Assembly: GCF_004348545.1 (NCBI RefSeq)
Contig: NZ_SMKL01000042.1
Location: 1-50,504 of the forward strand
Source: Jiangella ureilytica
GTDB taxonomy: Bacteria; Actinomycetota; Actinomycetes; Jiangellales; Jiangellaceae
Length of the DNA: 50,504 nt
Direction: 5' to 3'
The notes beneath the pieces were generated by a model that did not search any database, was not told the origin of the DNA, and saw only the letters and a program-made list of their open reading frames with translations. A program made the position numbers and the translations under genes. Within the stretch, counting starts at the first letter, position 1. Each line of letters begins with the position of its first letter. This document shows, one piece after another, positions 1 through 7,773 of the stretch.

Positions 1-37
1 GCTGTCGGTGCCCGCCCGTAGGGTGGTACTCCCTCCC

Positions 38-92
38 GGCCGGGCGGGGTGTGGCCGGGCGGGGTGTGGCCGGGCGGGGTGTGGCCGGGCGA
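38..92. repeat. 15-bp tandem repeat, 3.7 copies
   Basis: The unit GGCCGGGCGGGGTGT is repeated perfectly three times from position 38, and a fourth partial copy ends near 92. It lies just beyond the stop codon of the leftward SDR gene. No function can be read from it; a GC-rich minisatellite is the simplest description. Confidence 0.85.
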
Positions 93-115
93 GGCCTGAC
101 CGTTCTCGGGGTCGC

Positions 116-811
116 TCACGTCAGCAACCAGCCCCCGTCGACGTTGAGGTTGACGCCGTTCATCGCCCGGTTGCGGAGCAGGAAGTCGACCGCGTCGGCG
201 ACGTCGGCCATGGTGGCCAGGCGGCCGATGGGCGTGCGCGAGACGTAGCCGTCGAGCACGCCGGGCGGCTTGCCGTTCCAGAACGGGCTGTCGCCGACGA
301 TGCCGGGGTGGACGGCGTTGACCCGCAGCGGCGCGAGCTCGACCGCCAGCGTGTGCACCAGGCCCACGACACCGCCGTTGATGGTCGACACCGTCGTCGA
401 GCCCGGATACGGACGGTCCTTGGCCAGCCCGCCGAACAGCACGACGGCGCCGTCGGGCGCCATGCGCGGCAGCAGCGCGTGCACCACCTCGGTGTAGCCG
501 ACCAGCTTCAGTGTCACCAGCCGGACCGCGCGGCCGACGTCGTAGTCGGCGGCGGTGTTCTGGTCGCGGTCGATGGCGGCGACGACCAGGTGGTCGACCT
601 TCTCGACGCCGTCCAGCGCCGCGCCGATGGCGGCCGGGTCGGACAGTTCGACGGCCAGGCCGCGGCAGCGCGCCCCGATCCCGGCCGCGATCGAACCGCA
701 GCGGTCGCCGTCGCGGCCGGTGATGACGACGTCGTCGCCGGCCGCCACCCGGCGCCTGGCCAGCTCCAGCCCGATGCCGGACGTGCCGCCGACGATGACG
801 ATGGTGGTCAC
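116..811 (-). CDS. SDR-fold protein lacking the YxxxK catalytic pair
   Basis: This 231-residue protein has a Rossmann fold of the short-chain dehydrogenase/reductase family. The N-terminal nucleotide motif GGTSGIG (residues 8-14) and the C-terminal block ELAPLRVNAVHPG are both clear. The GTG start is chosen because it overlaps the TGA of the upstream cupin gene (GTGA) and has GGAGG just before it; the same frame stays open upstream but only as a shadow of the cupin gene. Aligning the segment before LAVELAP to classical SDRs puts Val141 and Asn145 where the catalytic Tyr and Lys normally sit. It may therefore bind a dinucleotide without being an ordinary dehydrogenase. It is the last gene of the leftward operon; the substrate is unknown. 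Confidence 0.88.
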   Translation of the reverse strand: MTTIVIVGGTSGIGLELARRRVAAGDDVVITGRDGDRCGSIAAGIGARCRGLAVELSDPAAIGAALDGVEKVDHLVVAAIDRDQNTAADYDVGRAVRLVTLKLVGYTEVVHALLPRMAPDGAVVLFGGLAKDRPYPGSTTVSTINGGVVGLVHTLAVELAPLRVNAVHPGIVGDSPFWNGKPPGVLDGYVSRTPIGRLATMADVADAVDFLLRNRAMNGVNLNVDGGWLLT

Positions 812-1716
812 TGCTGTCCTCCAAGGACGTCGCGCAGGTAGTTCCAGTCGCGGGCGAAACGATACGAGTAGCGGGGCGGCGGCGCGGGCGCCTGGGTCTC
901 GAGCCAGCGCAGCCGGCCGCCGCCGGCGTTGCGGAACGCGTGCGGGCAGCCGACCCCGGCCCAGGCGACGTCGCCGGCCTCGAGCAGGTAGGTCTTGCCG
1001 TCGAACGACGCCTCGACGCTGCCCTCGAGGATGAGGTACGTCTCCTCGAACGGGTGGTCGTGCGGGGTGGTGGCGCCATTGGGGTCGTACTGAACCATGA
1101 ACATCGTGGTCAGGATGGCGCCGAGGTCGCTGTCGACCATCTGCTTGACGTTGATGCCGCCGTAGACGAGCAGCGCGGTGCGCATGCTGGCCGAGACGGC
1201 GAGCAGGTCCTGCGACTGCTGGGCGGGGTCCATGTGGCCGGGCCTGATGGTGCCGAACCGGTACGTGCGCGGGTCGCGGACGTCGACGTCGGCGACGGGC
1301 CGCACGCCGTCGAGCGGCGGCACCAGGAAGGTGTCGCCGTCGAAGGCGTCGCGCGGCTGCGGGCCCTGCATCTCCGCCCAGCGCGCGGGACCGCCGCTGC
1401 CGCCGTCGCCCTGCCAGGCGTGCGGGACGGCGACCGGCAGGACCCCGTAGTCGCCCTCGGACACCCGGAAGGAGCCGTCGGGCGTCGTCAGGATCGCGGA
1501 GCCGGAGAGCATGTGGAAGCTCTCTTCGAACGAGTGGACGTGCGCCGGCACCGACCCGCCGGGGTCGAGCTCGCAGACGCCGAAGCCGGTGTGGACGGCG
1601 CCGGCGGCCTCGCCCACGACCGTCCACCGCCGGTAGCCCGCGGCGCCGGCCGCCCAGTCGGCCGGCGCCTCGAACGCGGCCTGTGCCCCTCGCTGGACCA
1701 GGTGCCGTTCCGTCAT
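808..1716 (-). CDS. Bicupin protein, ureidoglycine aminohydrolase-like
   Basis: This 302-residue protein has two cupin barrels. Each carries a metal-binding signature of the form HxHxxEE: HVHSFEESFHMLSG in the N-terminal half and HDHPFEETYLILEG in the C-terminal half. The architecture is that of AllE/YlbA ureidoglycine aminohydrolases and related bicupins, enzymes that release ammonia or rearrange small nitrogenous acids; that function is inferred from fold only. The start overlaps the stop of the amidohydrolase gene by ATGA, and its own stop overlaps the SDR start by GTGA, so translation is probably coupled across the three. A bicupin dioxygenase is an alternative. Confidence 0.85.
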   Translation of the reverse strand: MTERHLVQRGAQAAFEAPADWAAGAAGYRRWTVVGEAAGAVHTGFGVCELDPGGSVPAHVHSFEESFHMLSGSAILTTPDGSFRVSEGDYGVLPVAVPHAWQGDGGSGGPARWAEMQGPQPRDAFDGDTFLVPPLDGVRPVADVDVRDPRTYRFGTIRPGHMDPAQQSQDLLAVSASMRTALLVYGGINVKQMVDSDLGAILTTMFMVQYDPNGATTPHDHPFEETYLILEGSVEASFDGKTYLLEAGDVAWAGVGCPHAFRNAGGGRLRWLETQAPAPPPRYSYRFARDWNYLRDVLGGQQ

Positions 1717-3080
1717 ACCGTCGCCGCCGTCCGCTTCGCGGCCCCGGTGACGAGCCGGTCGCGGGCCGCCTCGACCAGGCCGCGGGCCCGCTCGGTGTCG
1801 GCGAGCAACCTGCCGTCGCGCTTGCGGACCTCACCGTCGACGATGACGGTGTCGACGTTGGACACGTCGGCGGCCAGGACGACCGCGGCGAGAGGATCCA
1901 TGACCGGGGCGACGTTCATGGCCGTGGCGTCGATCAGCACGACGTCGGCGCGCTTGCCCGGCGTCAACGAGCCGGTGCGGTCGGCCAGGCCGGCGACGCG
2001 CGCGCCGTTGATGGTGGCCATCTCGAGCATCTGCCGCGCCGTCGGCATGGTCTCGGGAGCGTTGGTGTTCGCCTCCCAGCAGGTGGCGTTGATGCGCGCC
2101 CGCTCGCCGCCGAACGCCGCGCGCATCTGCGTGAACATGTCGCCCGGCACCGTCGTGACGACGTCGACGGACAGACTCGGTGCCAGGCCGAACTGGTAGC
2201 TCTTCGCGACCGGCGGCCAGCCGTGCCCCATCTGCAGCTCGACCTGCGCGGCGATGGAGATGGTGCCGCCGGTGTCGCGCACCCGCCCCCACTCGTGGTC
2301 GCTGAAGTAGCAGCAGTGCACGTAGGTGGTGTCCGGGCCGAGCAGGCCCAGGCGGTCGAGCTGCTCGACCATGGCGAACCGGCCGGCCAGGCGGCCCATG
2401 GCGACGTGGACGGTCAGCGGGATGTCCAGCTCGCGCGCGAGGTTCCACTCCGACACCACGACGTCGTCCTGGCAGAACCCCGGCCCGCGCGTGGCCAGAC
2501 CCATGGTGAGCAGGCCGTCGTCGCCGGAGAAGTAGGTGCTGCGGATGCGCCGGACATCGTCGCCCGGGATGGCCTCGGCGCTGTTGAACCAGTACGTCGC
2601 CAGCGACGTGTTGGCCGAGCCGTAGGCGTACTGGGCACGCAGCCCCGCCTCTTGGAGCCCGGCGACGGCGGCGTCGGGATGCTCCGGCGTGTTGTTGATG
2701 TGCGACCAGTCGACCAGCGTCGTGATGCCGGCGTTGAGGCACTCGAGCGACCCCGCGAGGTTGCTCGCGTAGACGTCGTCGGGCTGGTACAGCGGGGCGA
2801 AGGTGTCGAGGATCTCGACGAAGTAGTCGTCGAGCGTGGCGTTCGGCGCGGACGTGCGGATCGCCGTCTCCCAGGTGTGCCGGTGGGTGTCGACGAAGCC
2901 CGGCACGACGATGCGCCCGGTGGCGTCGATGACCTCGGCGTCGGCGACCTCGTCCGACAGGCCCGGCCGGACGGCGACGATGGCGCCGTCCTCGATGAGG
3001 ACGTCGGCACCGGCGATGTCGCCGATGTCGGGATCCATGCTGAGGACGTGGCCGTTGCGGAGCAGGAGTCGGGTGCTCAT
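1713..3080 (-). CDS. Amidohydrolase, TrzA/cytosine-deaminase-like
   Basis: This 455-residue cytosolic protein belongs to the metal-dependent amidohydrolase superfamily, subgroup of TrzA/AtzA chlorohydrolases and aminohydrolases acting on ring nitrogen compounds. The metal motif appears as GFVDTHRHTW (HxH) near residue 65, further histidines as TVHVAMG and YVHCCYFSDHEW, and the C-terminal composite strand as LTPGKRADVVLIDA. The usual Glu after the third metal-site His (HxxE) is not evident in HVAMG. AAGGGA lies six bases before the ATG. It follows the E1-beta gene after 105 bp and overlaps the bicupin gene by 4 bp. Deamination or dechlorination of a heterocycle is the likely chemistry; the substrate is unknown. 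Confidence 0.87.
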   Translation of the reverse strand: MSTRLLLRNGHVLSMDPDIGDIAGADVLIEDGAIVAVRPGLSDEVADAEVIDATGRIVVPGFVDTHRHTWETAIRTSAPNATLDDYFVEILDTFAPLYQPDDVYASNLAGSLECLNAGITTLVDWSHINNTPEHPDAAVAGLQEAGLRAQYAYGSANTSLATYWFNSAEAIPGDDVRRIRSTYFSGDDGLLTMGLATRGPGFCQDDVVVSEWNLARELDIPLTVHVAMGRLAGRFAMVEQLDRLGLLGPDTTYVHCCYFSDHEWGRVRDTGGTISIAAQVELQMGHGWPPVAKSYQFGLAPSLSVDVVTTVPGDMFTQMRAAFGGERARINATCWEANTNAPETMPTARQMLEMATINGARVAGLADRTGSLTPGKRADVVLIDATAMNVAPVMDPLAAVVLAADVSNVDTVIVDGEVRKRDGRLLADTERARGLVEAARDRLVTGAAKRTAATV

Positions 3081-3185
3081 GGACCATCCCTTCGTCGCTA
3101 GCGGTAGCCGCCGACCGCGAGGTCTGACGTCAGTCCCGATGTCGAGTGCTTCGGCAGCTCGGTGTCGGGTGGAACGCTCGTAGGG

Positions 3186-4184
3186 TCAGTAGGTCGCGAG
3201 GCTCCTCACGGCGTCGACCACCTTGTCCACGGTGGGGATCACCTGGTCCTCCAGCGCGTCGGCGAACGGCAGCGGGACGTTGGCCCCCGCCACCCGCTTC
3301 ACCGGCGCGTCCAGCAGCTCGAACCCCTCGTCGGCGACGACCGAGACGACGGTGCCGCCCCAGCCGCCCTGGTAGGGGTTCTCTTCGACGACGACCAGCC
3401 GCGACGTGCGCTCGACGGAGCGCAGTACGGCCGTGACGTCGAGCGGGATGAGACAGCGCAGGTCGAGCACCTCGGCCTCGATGCCCTCGGCGGCCAGCCG
3501 GTCGGCCGCCGTCAGCGCCAGCGGCACCGTCGACGCGAGTGCCACGAGCGTGACGTCGGCGCCCTGGCGCAGCACGGCCGCCTCGCCGAACGGCACGACG
3601 TGGCCGTCGGGGGCGGGCCTGCCCTTGCTGGCGAACAGCCCCTTGTGCTCGAAGAACACGACGGGGTCGTCGCTGCGGATGGCGCTGGCCATGAGCCCGA
3701 CGACGTCGGCGGGCGTGGACGGCGCGGCGATCTTCAGGCCGGGGACGGTGAGCGCCCAGTTCTCGACCGACTGTGAGTGCTGGGCGCCGAACCCGAGCCC
3801 GCCGCCGTTGGCCGTGCGGATGACCAGCGGGACCGTGACCTGCCCGCCCGTCATGTAGCGGACCTTGGGGATCTCGTTGGCGAGGTAGTCCCAGCAGCAG
3901 GCGAGGAAGTCGCTGAACATGATCTCGGCGACCGGGCGCATGCCCGTCATGGCCGCGCCCATGGCCGCGCCGACGATGGCCTGCTCGGAGATGGGGGTGT
4001 CCCAGACGCGCTCGGGCCCGAACTCCTCGAACAGGCCGACGGTGGTCTTGAAGACGCCGCCTGCCGCGCCGATGTCCTCGCCCAGGCAGACGACCGAGGG
4101 ATCGCGGCGCATCTCGCGCGCGATGCCCTCGGCCACCGACTCGCGGTAGGTGACGACGTCCTGTGCTGTGGTCACGTCCGCCAT
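3186..4184 (-). CDS. Thiamine-diphosphate 2-oxo acid/acetoin dehydrogenase E1, beta subunit
   Basis: This 332-residue protein matches the beta subunit of heterotetrameric E1 enzymes (PdhB/AcoB type). The N-terminal pyrimidine-binding region contains CLGEDIGAAGGVF and the C-terminal transketolase domain contains ALTAADRLAAEGIEAEVLDL. The ATG at 4184 has GGAGGT upstream and overlaps the end of the alpha gene by 13 bp, so the two are coupled. No E2 acyltransferase or E3 gene lies nearby, so either it borrows these from elsewhere or it passes the activated aldehyde to another acceptor. Its place among hydrolases and deaminases suggests it acts on a 2-oxo or acyloin intermediate of the same pathway. 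Confidence 0.9.
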   Translation of the reverse strand: MADVTTAQDVVTYRESVAEGIAREMRRDPSVVCLGEDIGAAGGVFKTTVGLFEEFGPERVWDTPISEQAIVGAAMGAAMTGMRPVAEIMFSDFLACCWDYLANEIPKVRYMTGGQVTVPLVIRTANGGGLGFGAQHSQSVENWALTVPGLKIAAPSTPADVVGLMASAIRSDDPVVFFEHKGLFASKGRPAPDGHVVPFGEAAVLRQGADVTLVALASTVPLALTAADRLAAEGIEAEVLDLRCLIPLDVTAVLRSVERTSRLVVVEENPYQGGWGGTVVSVVADEGFELLDAPVKRVAGANVPLPFADALEDQVIPTVDKVVDAVRSLATY

Positions 4185-5158
4185 GCGGCACCTCCGTCGG
4201 CCCAGACGTCGGTGAAGGCCTCGCTCAGGTCGGCCTGCGGGGCGGCCTTGGCGCCGGCGACGGCCTGGTCGACGACGGCGGCCGCGCGGTCCTCGGCCGC
4301 CTTGATGTCGTCGTCGCTCGTGCCGGCCTCGCGCAGCCGGCCGGCTGACACCGTCAGCGGGTCGCGTTCGAGCCAGCGCTCGAGCTCGCCGTCGGGCCGG
4401 TACTTGGCCGGGTCGGTGCGGCTGTGGCCGTAGTGCCGGTAGGTCTGCGCCTCGAGCACGGTGGGTCCGTCGCCCGCGCGGGCCCGACCCGCCGCGCGGG
4501 CGACGGCGTCTCGTACCGCCACGACGTCGTTGCCGTCGATGACCTCGGCCGGGATGCCGTAGGACGGGGCGCGGTCGGCCGCCGGGTTGCCGACGCCGGT
4601 GACGGAGGCGATGGGGGTGTACTCCATGTAGAAGTTGTTCTCGCAGACGAACAGCACCGGCAGCTTCCACACCGACGCGAGGTTCAGCGCCTCGTGGAAC
4701 GCCCCGATGTTGGTGGCGCCGTCGCCGAAGAAGGCCACGGACACCTGGTCGGTCTTGCGCAGCCGGGCCGACCAGGCGGCCCCCACCGCTATGGGCAGGT
4801 GCGCCCCGACGATCGCATAAGAGCCGAGCATGCCCGCCTCGGCCTTCGTGAGATGCATCGAGCCGCCCTTGGCCTTGTTGAGCCCCGTGGAGCGCTGCAT
4901 GAACTCGGCCAGGCACTCCTCGGGCGTGGCGCCCCAGGCGATGGCGTGGTGGTGGCCGCGGTAGGTGGCGAACGCGTAGTCGCCGTCCTGGAGCGCCGAC
5001 CGGGTGCCGACGGCGACCGCCTCGTGTCCCGCCGCCAGGTGGGTGGTGCCCTTCACCAGCCCGGACAGGAAGAGGTCGTGCGCTGCCTTCTCGGTGCGGC
5101 GGATGAGCGTCATGGTCTCGTGCAGCGCCAGCAGGTCGGTCGCCGTCGTCTCGGTCAT
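4172..5158 (-). CDS. Thiamine-diphosphate 2-oxo acid/acetoin dehydrogenase E1, alpha subunit
   Basis: This 328-residue protein is the alpha partner of the E1 pair (PdhA/AcoA type). The thiamine-diphosphate/Mg motif is visible as GDGATNIGAFHEALN, ending at the conserved CENN. HLAAGHEAVAVG near residue 58 and YRHYGHSRTDP further on match the family. The ATG at 5158 overlaps the stop of the M24 gene by ATGA; the longer open frame upstream is a shadow of that gene. AcoA-like length and the absence of an N-terminal extension favour acetoin- or branched-substrate enzymes over the housekeeping pyruvate dehydrogenase, but specificity cannot be read from sequence. Confidence 0.9.
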   Translation of the reverse strand: MTETTATDLLALHETMTLIRRTEKAAHDLFLSGLVKGTTHLAAGHEAVAVGTRSALQDGDYAFATYRGHHHAIAWGATPEECLAEFMQRSTGLNKAKGGSMHLTKAEAGMLGSYAIVGAHLPIAVGAAWSARLRKTDQVSVAFFGDGATNIGAFHEALNLASVWKLPVLFVCENNFYMEYTPIASVTGVGNPAADRAPSYGIPAEVIDGNDVVAVRDAVARAAGRARAGDGPTVLEAQTYRHYGHSRTDPAKYRPDGELERWLERDPLTVSAGRLREAGTSDDDIKAAEDRAAAVVDQAVAGAKAAPQADLSEAFTDVWADGGAAWRT

Positions 5159-6480
5159 GGCGTCGCCCCGTTCCCGCCCGCCGTGCCGGTGTTGAGGTGC
5201 GACTGCGACTCGCGCACCGTGTTCAGCTGGCCGCCGACGGTCCAGTACTTGCGCCCGGCGACCAGCAGCTCCTCGGCCGGGAACTTCGTGATGACCTCGC
5301 AGCCGTCGGCCGTGACCACGACCTCCTCCTCGATGCGGGCCGCGGACCAGCCGTCGGCGGCCGGCCAGTAGGTCTCGAGCGCGAACACCATGCCCTCTTC
5401 GAGCACCTCGGGGTGGTCGAGCGACACCAGCCGCGAGAAGATCGGCTTCTCCCAGATGGACAGCCCGACGCCGTGGCCGTACTGCAGCGCGAACGCCGCC
5501 TCCTCGTCGGGAAAGCCGAACTCGTCGGCCCGCGGCCACAGCGACACGATGTCGGCCGTGGTGGCGCCCGGCTTGACCTCGGCGATGGCGTTGTCGATGA
5601 ACTCGCGGCAGCGGGTGTAGGCGTCGCGCTGGGCCATGGACGCGCTGCCGACGGCGAAGGTGCGGTAGTAGCAGGTGCGGTAGCCGTTGTAGCTGTGCAG
5701 GATGTCGAAGAACGCGGGGTCGCCGGGGCGGACGATGCGGTCGCTGTAGACGTGCGGGTGCGGCGAGCACCGTTCGCCGGAGATGGCGTTGACGCCCTCG
5801 ACGTACTCGCTGCCGAGGTCGTAGAGGACCTTGCTGACGACGCCGACGCACTCGTTCTCTCGCACGCCCGGGCGCAGGAACCCGTACAGCTCGTCGTAGG
5901 CGGCGTCGACCATGGACGCGGCGTGCGCGAGCAGCGCGATCTCGTCGGGGGTCTTGATGCGCCGGGCCTCGAGGAACACCTGCTGGCCGTCGATGACGTT
6001 GAGGTTCTGCTCCTGCAGCGCCATGAGCACCGGCATCTCGGCGACGTCGATGCCGACGGGCTCGTTCTGCAGGCCGTGCTCGGCGAGCACTCGGGCGATC
6101 TTGCCCGCGACGTCGTCGGCGATGCCGGCGCCGGGGTGGAAGGCGCCGCGCAGCGTCGAGATGCCCGCCCGCGCCCGGTTGGTGCCGTCGAGCCATGGGT
6201 TGTACAGCTGGTGGTGGCGGGCGGCGGAGCCGAAGTCCCAGATGATGGGCTCGCCGCCGCGGGGGAGCAGCGCGAACCGGATGAGCTTGTCGACCGCCCA
6301 CGTCCCGATGTGCGTGGACGTCATGTACCGGATGTTGGCGAAGTCGAAGGCCAGCAGGGCGCCCAGCTCGGACCGGTTCAGCGCGGCCCGCAGCCGCTCG
6401 AGTCGCTCGCGGCGCAGCCGGTCGTGGTCGATGCGTTCTTCCCAGTCGACCGCGTTGGGTCCATAGGTGCGTATCGGCAT
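5155..6480 (-). CDS. M24-fold (pita-bread) hydrolase with an altered metal site
   Basis: This 441-residue protein has the two-domain layout of creatinases, Xaa-Pro peptidases and DddP DMSP lyase. Canonical M24 enzymes use five metal ligands (D, D, H, E, E). Here Asp259, His336 (YGHGVGL), Glu369 (FALETY) and Glu384 (RIEEE) are in place, but the second Asp, eleven residues after the first, is Cys270 (GYRTCYYRT). That argues against a simple aminopeptidase and for a creatinase- or DddP-like lyase or hydrolase on a small molecule. It is the first gene of the leftward operon, with GGAGGT nine bases before the ATG. The substrate is unknown. Confidence 0.85.
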   Translation of the reverse strand: MPIRTYGPNAVDWEERIDHDRLRRERLERLRAALNRSELGALLAFDFANIRYMTSTHIGTWAVDKLIRFALLPRGGEPIIWDFGSAARHHQLYNPWLDGTNRARAGISTLRGAFHPGAGIADDVAGKIARVLAEHGLQNEPVGIDVAEMPVLMALQEQNLNVIDGQQVFLEARRIKTPDEIALLAHAASMVDAAYDELYGFLRPGVRENECVGVVSKVLYDLGSEYVEGVNAISGERCSPHPHVYSDRIVRPGDPAFFDILHSYNGYRTCYYRTFAVGSASMAQRDAYTRCREFIDNAIAEVKPGATTADIVSLWPRADEFGFPDEEAAFALQYGHGVGLSIWEKPIFSRLVSLDHPEVLEEGMVFALETYWPAADGWSAARIEEEVVVTADGCEVITKFPAEELLVAGRKYWTVGGQLNTVRESQSHLNTGTAGGNGATP

Positions 6481-6546
6481 TGCGCAGGCACCTCCTCGGC
6501 ACGCTCGCCGAGAAGGTCCGCTCCGGCGAGAACCTGTTCAACTACA

Positions 6547-6602
6547 CTTACCGTCTGAGTGAAGCGGAGCCGGGCTCGCGCGTCAACCCGGTAAGCTCCG
6601 CT
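6547..6602. promoter_or_regulatory. Divergent promoter region with interleaved inverted repeats
   Basis: Between the divergent catabolic operon and the regulator gene, CTTACCG (6547-6553) is mirrored by CGGTAAG (6589-6595), and AGCGGAGC (6563-6570) by GCTCCGCT (6595-6602), in interleaved order. On the minus strand TTGACG (6586-6581) and TTCACT (6563-6558) are 17 bp apart and could be the operon promoter. The repeats overlap this promoter, as expected for the binding site of the adjacent XRE-cupin regulator. Assignment is inference. Confidence 0.45.
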
Positions 6603-6634
6603 CAATCCTGGTCAACAGCGAACGGAGAGACCGC

Positions 6635-7414
6635 GTGAGTCCGTCGGCAGTGCCCCCGATCGGTGAGCGCATCCGCCACGAGCGGATGCGCAAGGGCGTC
6701 AGCGCCCGGGGGCTGGCGCGCGAGATCGGGGTGTCCGCGAGCCTCATCTCGCAGATCGAGACCGACAAGAGTCAGCCGTCGGTCAGCACGCTGTACGCCA
6801 TCACCACGGCGCTCGGCATCTCCGTCGAGGACATCTTCGCTCCGGTCGACGGCGTGGGCGGCAGTGTGGCCGACAGTGTGGGCGACGGCGTCGAACCGGG
6901 CGCTGGCCTGGCGGTTCCTCCGGCCGAGGTGGCGGTTCCTCCTGCCGAGGTGGCGGTGTCGCCCAGCGAGGTGGCGGCGCCGCCCGGTGACGTGGTCCCG
7001 GACCAGGCTCCGACCTCCGTCCCCGAGACCATCAGCGCGCTGCGCATGCTCGGCTCCACCCGCCGCCGCGTCGGCCCCGTCGTGCGCGCCGCCGAACGCG
7101 AGGTCCTGACGCTGGACTCCGGCGTCACCTGGGAACTCCTCGGGCAGGTGCCCGACGCCCACACCGATTTCCTGCGCATCACCTACCAGCCCGGCGGCTC
7201 GTCCTCGTCGGGGGCCGGGCTGCTCATGCGGCATTCCGGAACGGAGTACGGGCACGTCCTGAGTGGTGAGCTGGTGCTGACACTCGGCTTCGAGGAGCAC
7301 CACCTGCGCGCCGGCGACTCCGTCTCGTTCGACTCGACCATGCCGCACTCGTACCGCAACGACGGCACGGAGCCCGCCGTCGGCATCTGGTTCGTGCTCG
7401 AGCGCTCCGCCTGA
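6635..7414 (+). CDS. XRE-family regulator with C-terminal cupin domain
   Basis: This 259-residue protein has an N-terminal helix-turn-helix (about residues 10-65, with [20 protein letters not shown]) and a C-terminal small cupin that probably binds the effector (about 185-255, with [11 protein letters not shown] and [11 protein letters not shown]). Such XRE-cupin proteins control adjacent catabolic operons. The GTG start has GGAGAG upstream. The linker, residues 92-119, is a tandem array of a 7-residue unit of type LAVPPAE encoded by four 21-bp repeats, which is unusual for the family. It is divergent from the M24 operon and likely regulates it, and perhaps the amidohydrolase/ABC genes downstream. 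Ligand unknown. Confidence 0.9.
   Translation: MSPSAVPPIGERIRHERMRKGVSARGLAREIGVSASLISQIETDKSQPSVSTLYAITTALGISVEDIFAPVDGVGGSVADSVGDGVEPGAGLAVPPAEVAVPPAEVAVSPSEVAAPPGDVVPDQAPTSVPETISALRMLGSTRRRVGPVVRAAEREVLTLDSGVTWELLGQVPDAHTDFLRITYQPGGSSSSGAGLLMRHSGTEYGHVLSGELVLTLGFEEHHLRAGDSVSFDSTMPHSYRNDGTEPAVGIWFVLERSA
6908..6991 (+). repeat. Four in-frame 21-bp repeats in the regulator linker
   Basis: Units at 6908, 6929, 6950 and 6971 encode [21 protein letters not shown] and VAAPPGD. The first two are nearly identical at DNA level and the last two have diverged. Being in frame, copy-number changes would alter only the length of the Pro/Ala linker between the DNA-binding and cupin domains. Confidence 0.85.
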
Positions 7415-7773
7415 CGGCGGCCTCGGCGACCTCGTGATGCACCGTCCGCCGGTCGCCGTCCCCGGTGGACACCGGTGATCACGCAGGATCCGCCGGGTCG
7501 CCAGGGCTGCTCCCTCTTCTCGGGGCATGCATGCCTGCTGGAGCGGGAGAGCACCCACTGAGCGTGGTCGTTCCACGGCGGATCGCTGGGCTGAACTGCG
7601 GGTACGGCGTAACGGACAGTCGGGCTGTGCATGCTGCGGTCAGGTTACGGACTATGAACAACGGTATTGCACACTCTGTACAGTTCTCCTACACTCCGAG
7701 GCCAGAGCTGCGCCCCACCCCTGTCCGGATCCGGGCAGATCGGAACGACCCGTGGGAAAGGCGGTGTCGGCTG
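7415..7773 (+). promoter_or_regulatory. Intergenic region with promoter and palindromes upstream of the Tat amidohydrolases
   Basis: This 359-bp gap has no convincing gene. It holds a 12-bp perfect palindrome GGCATGCATGCC (7524-7535). It also holds a good sigma-70-type promoter: TTGCAC at 7667-7672, a 17-bp spacer and TACACT at 7690-7695. The spacer contains the palindrome CTGTACAG (7676-7683), a plausible operator. Transcription would begin near 7702 and leave a 5' leader of about 70 nt. Confidence 0.55.

Noticed and set aside
7465-7773. Upstream extension of the first Tat amidohydrolase
   Set aside because: The extension would bury the Tat signal 103 residues into the protein and overlaps a good promoter at 7667-7695.
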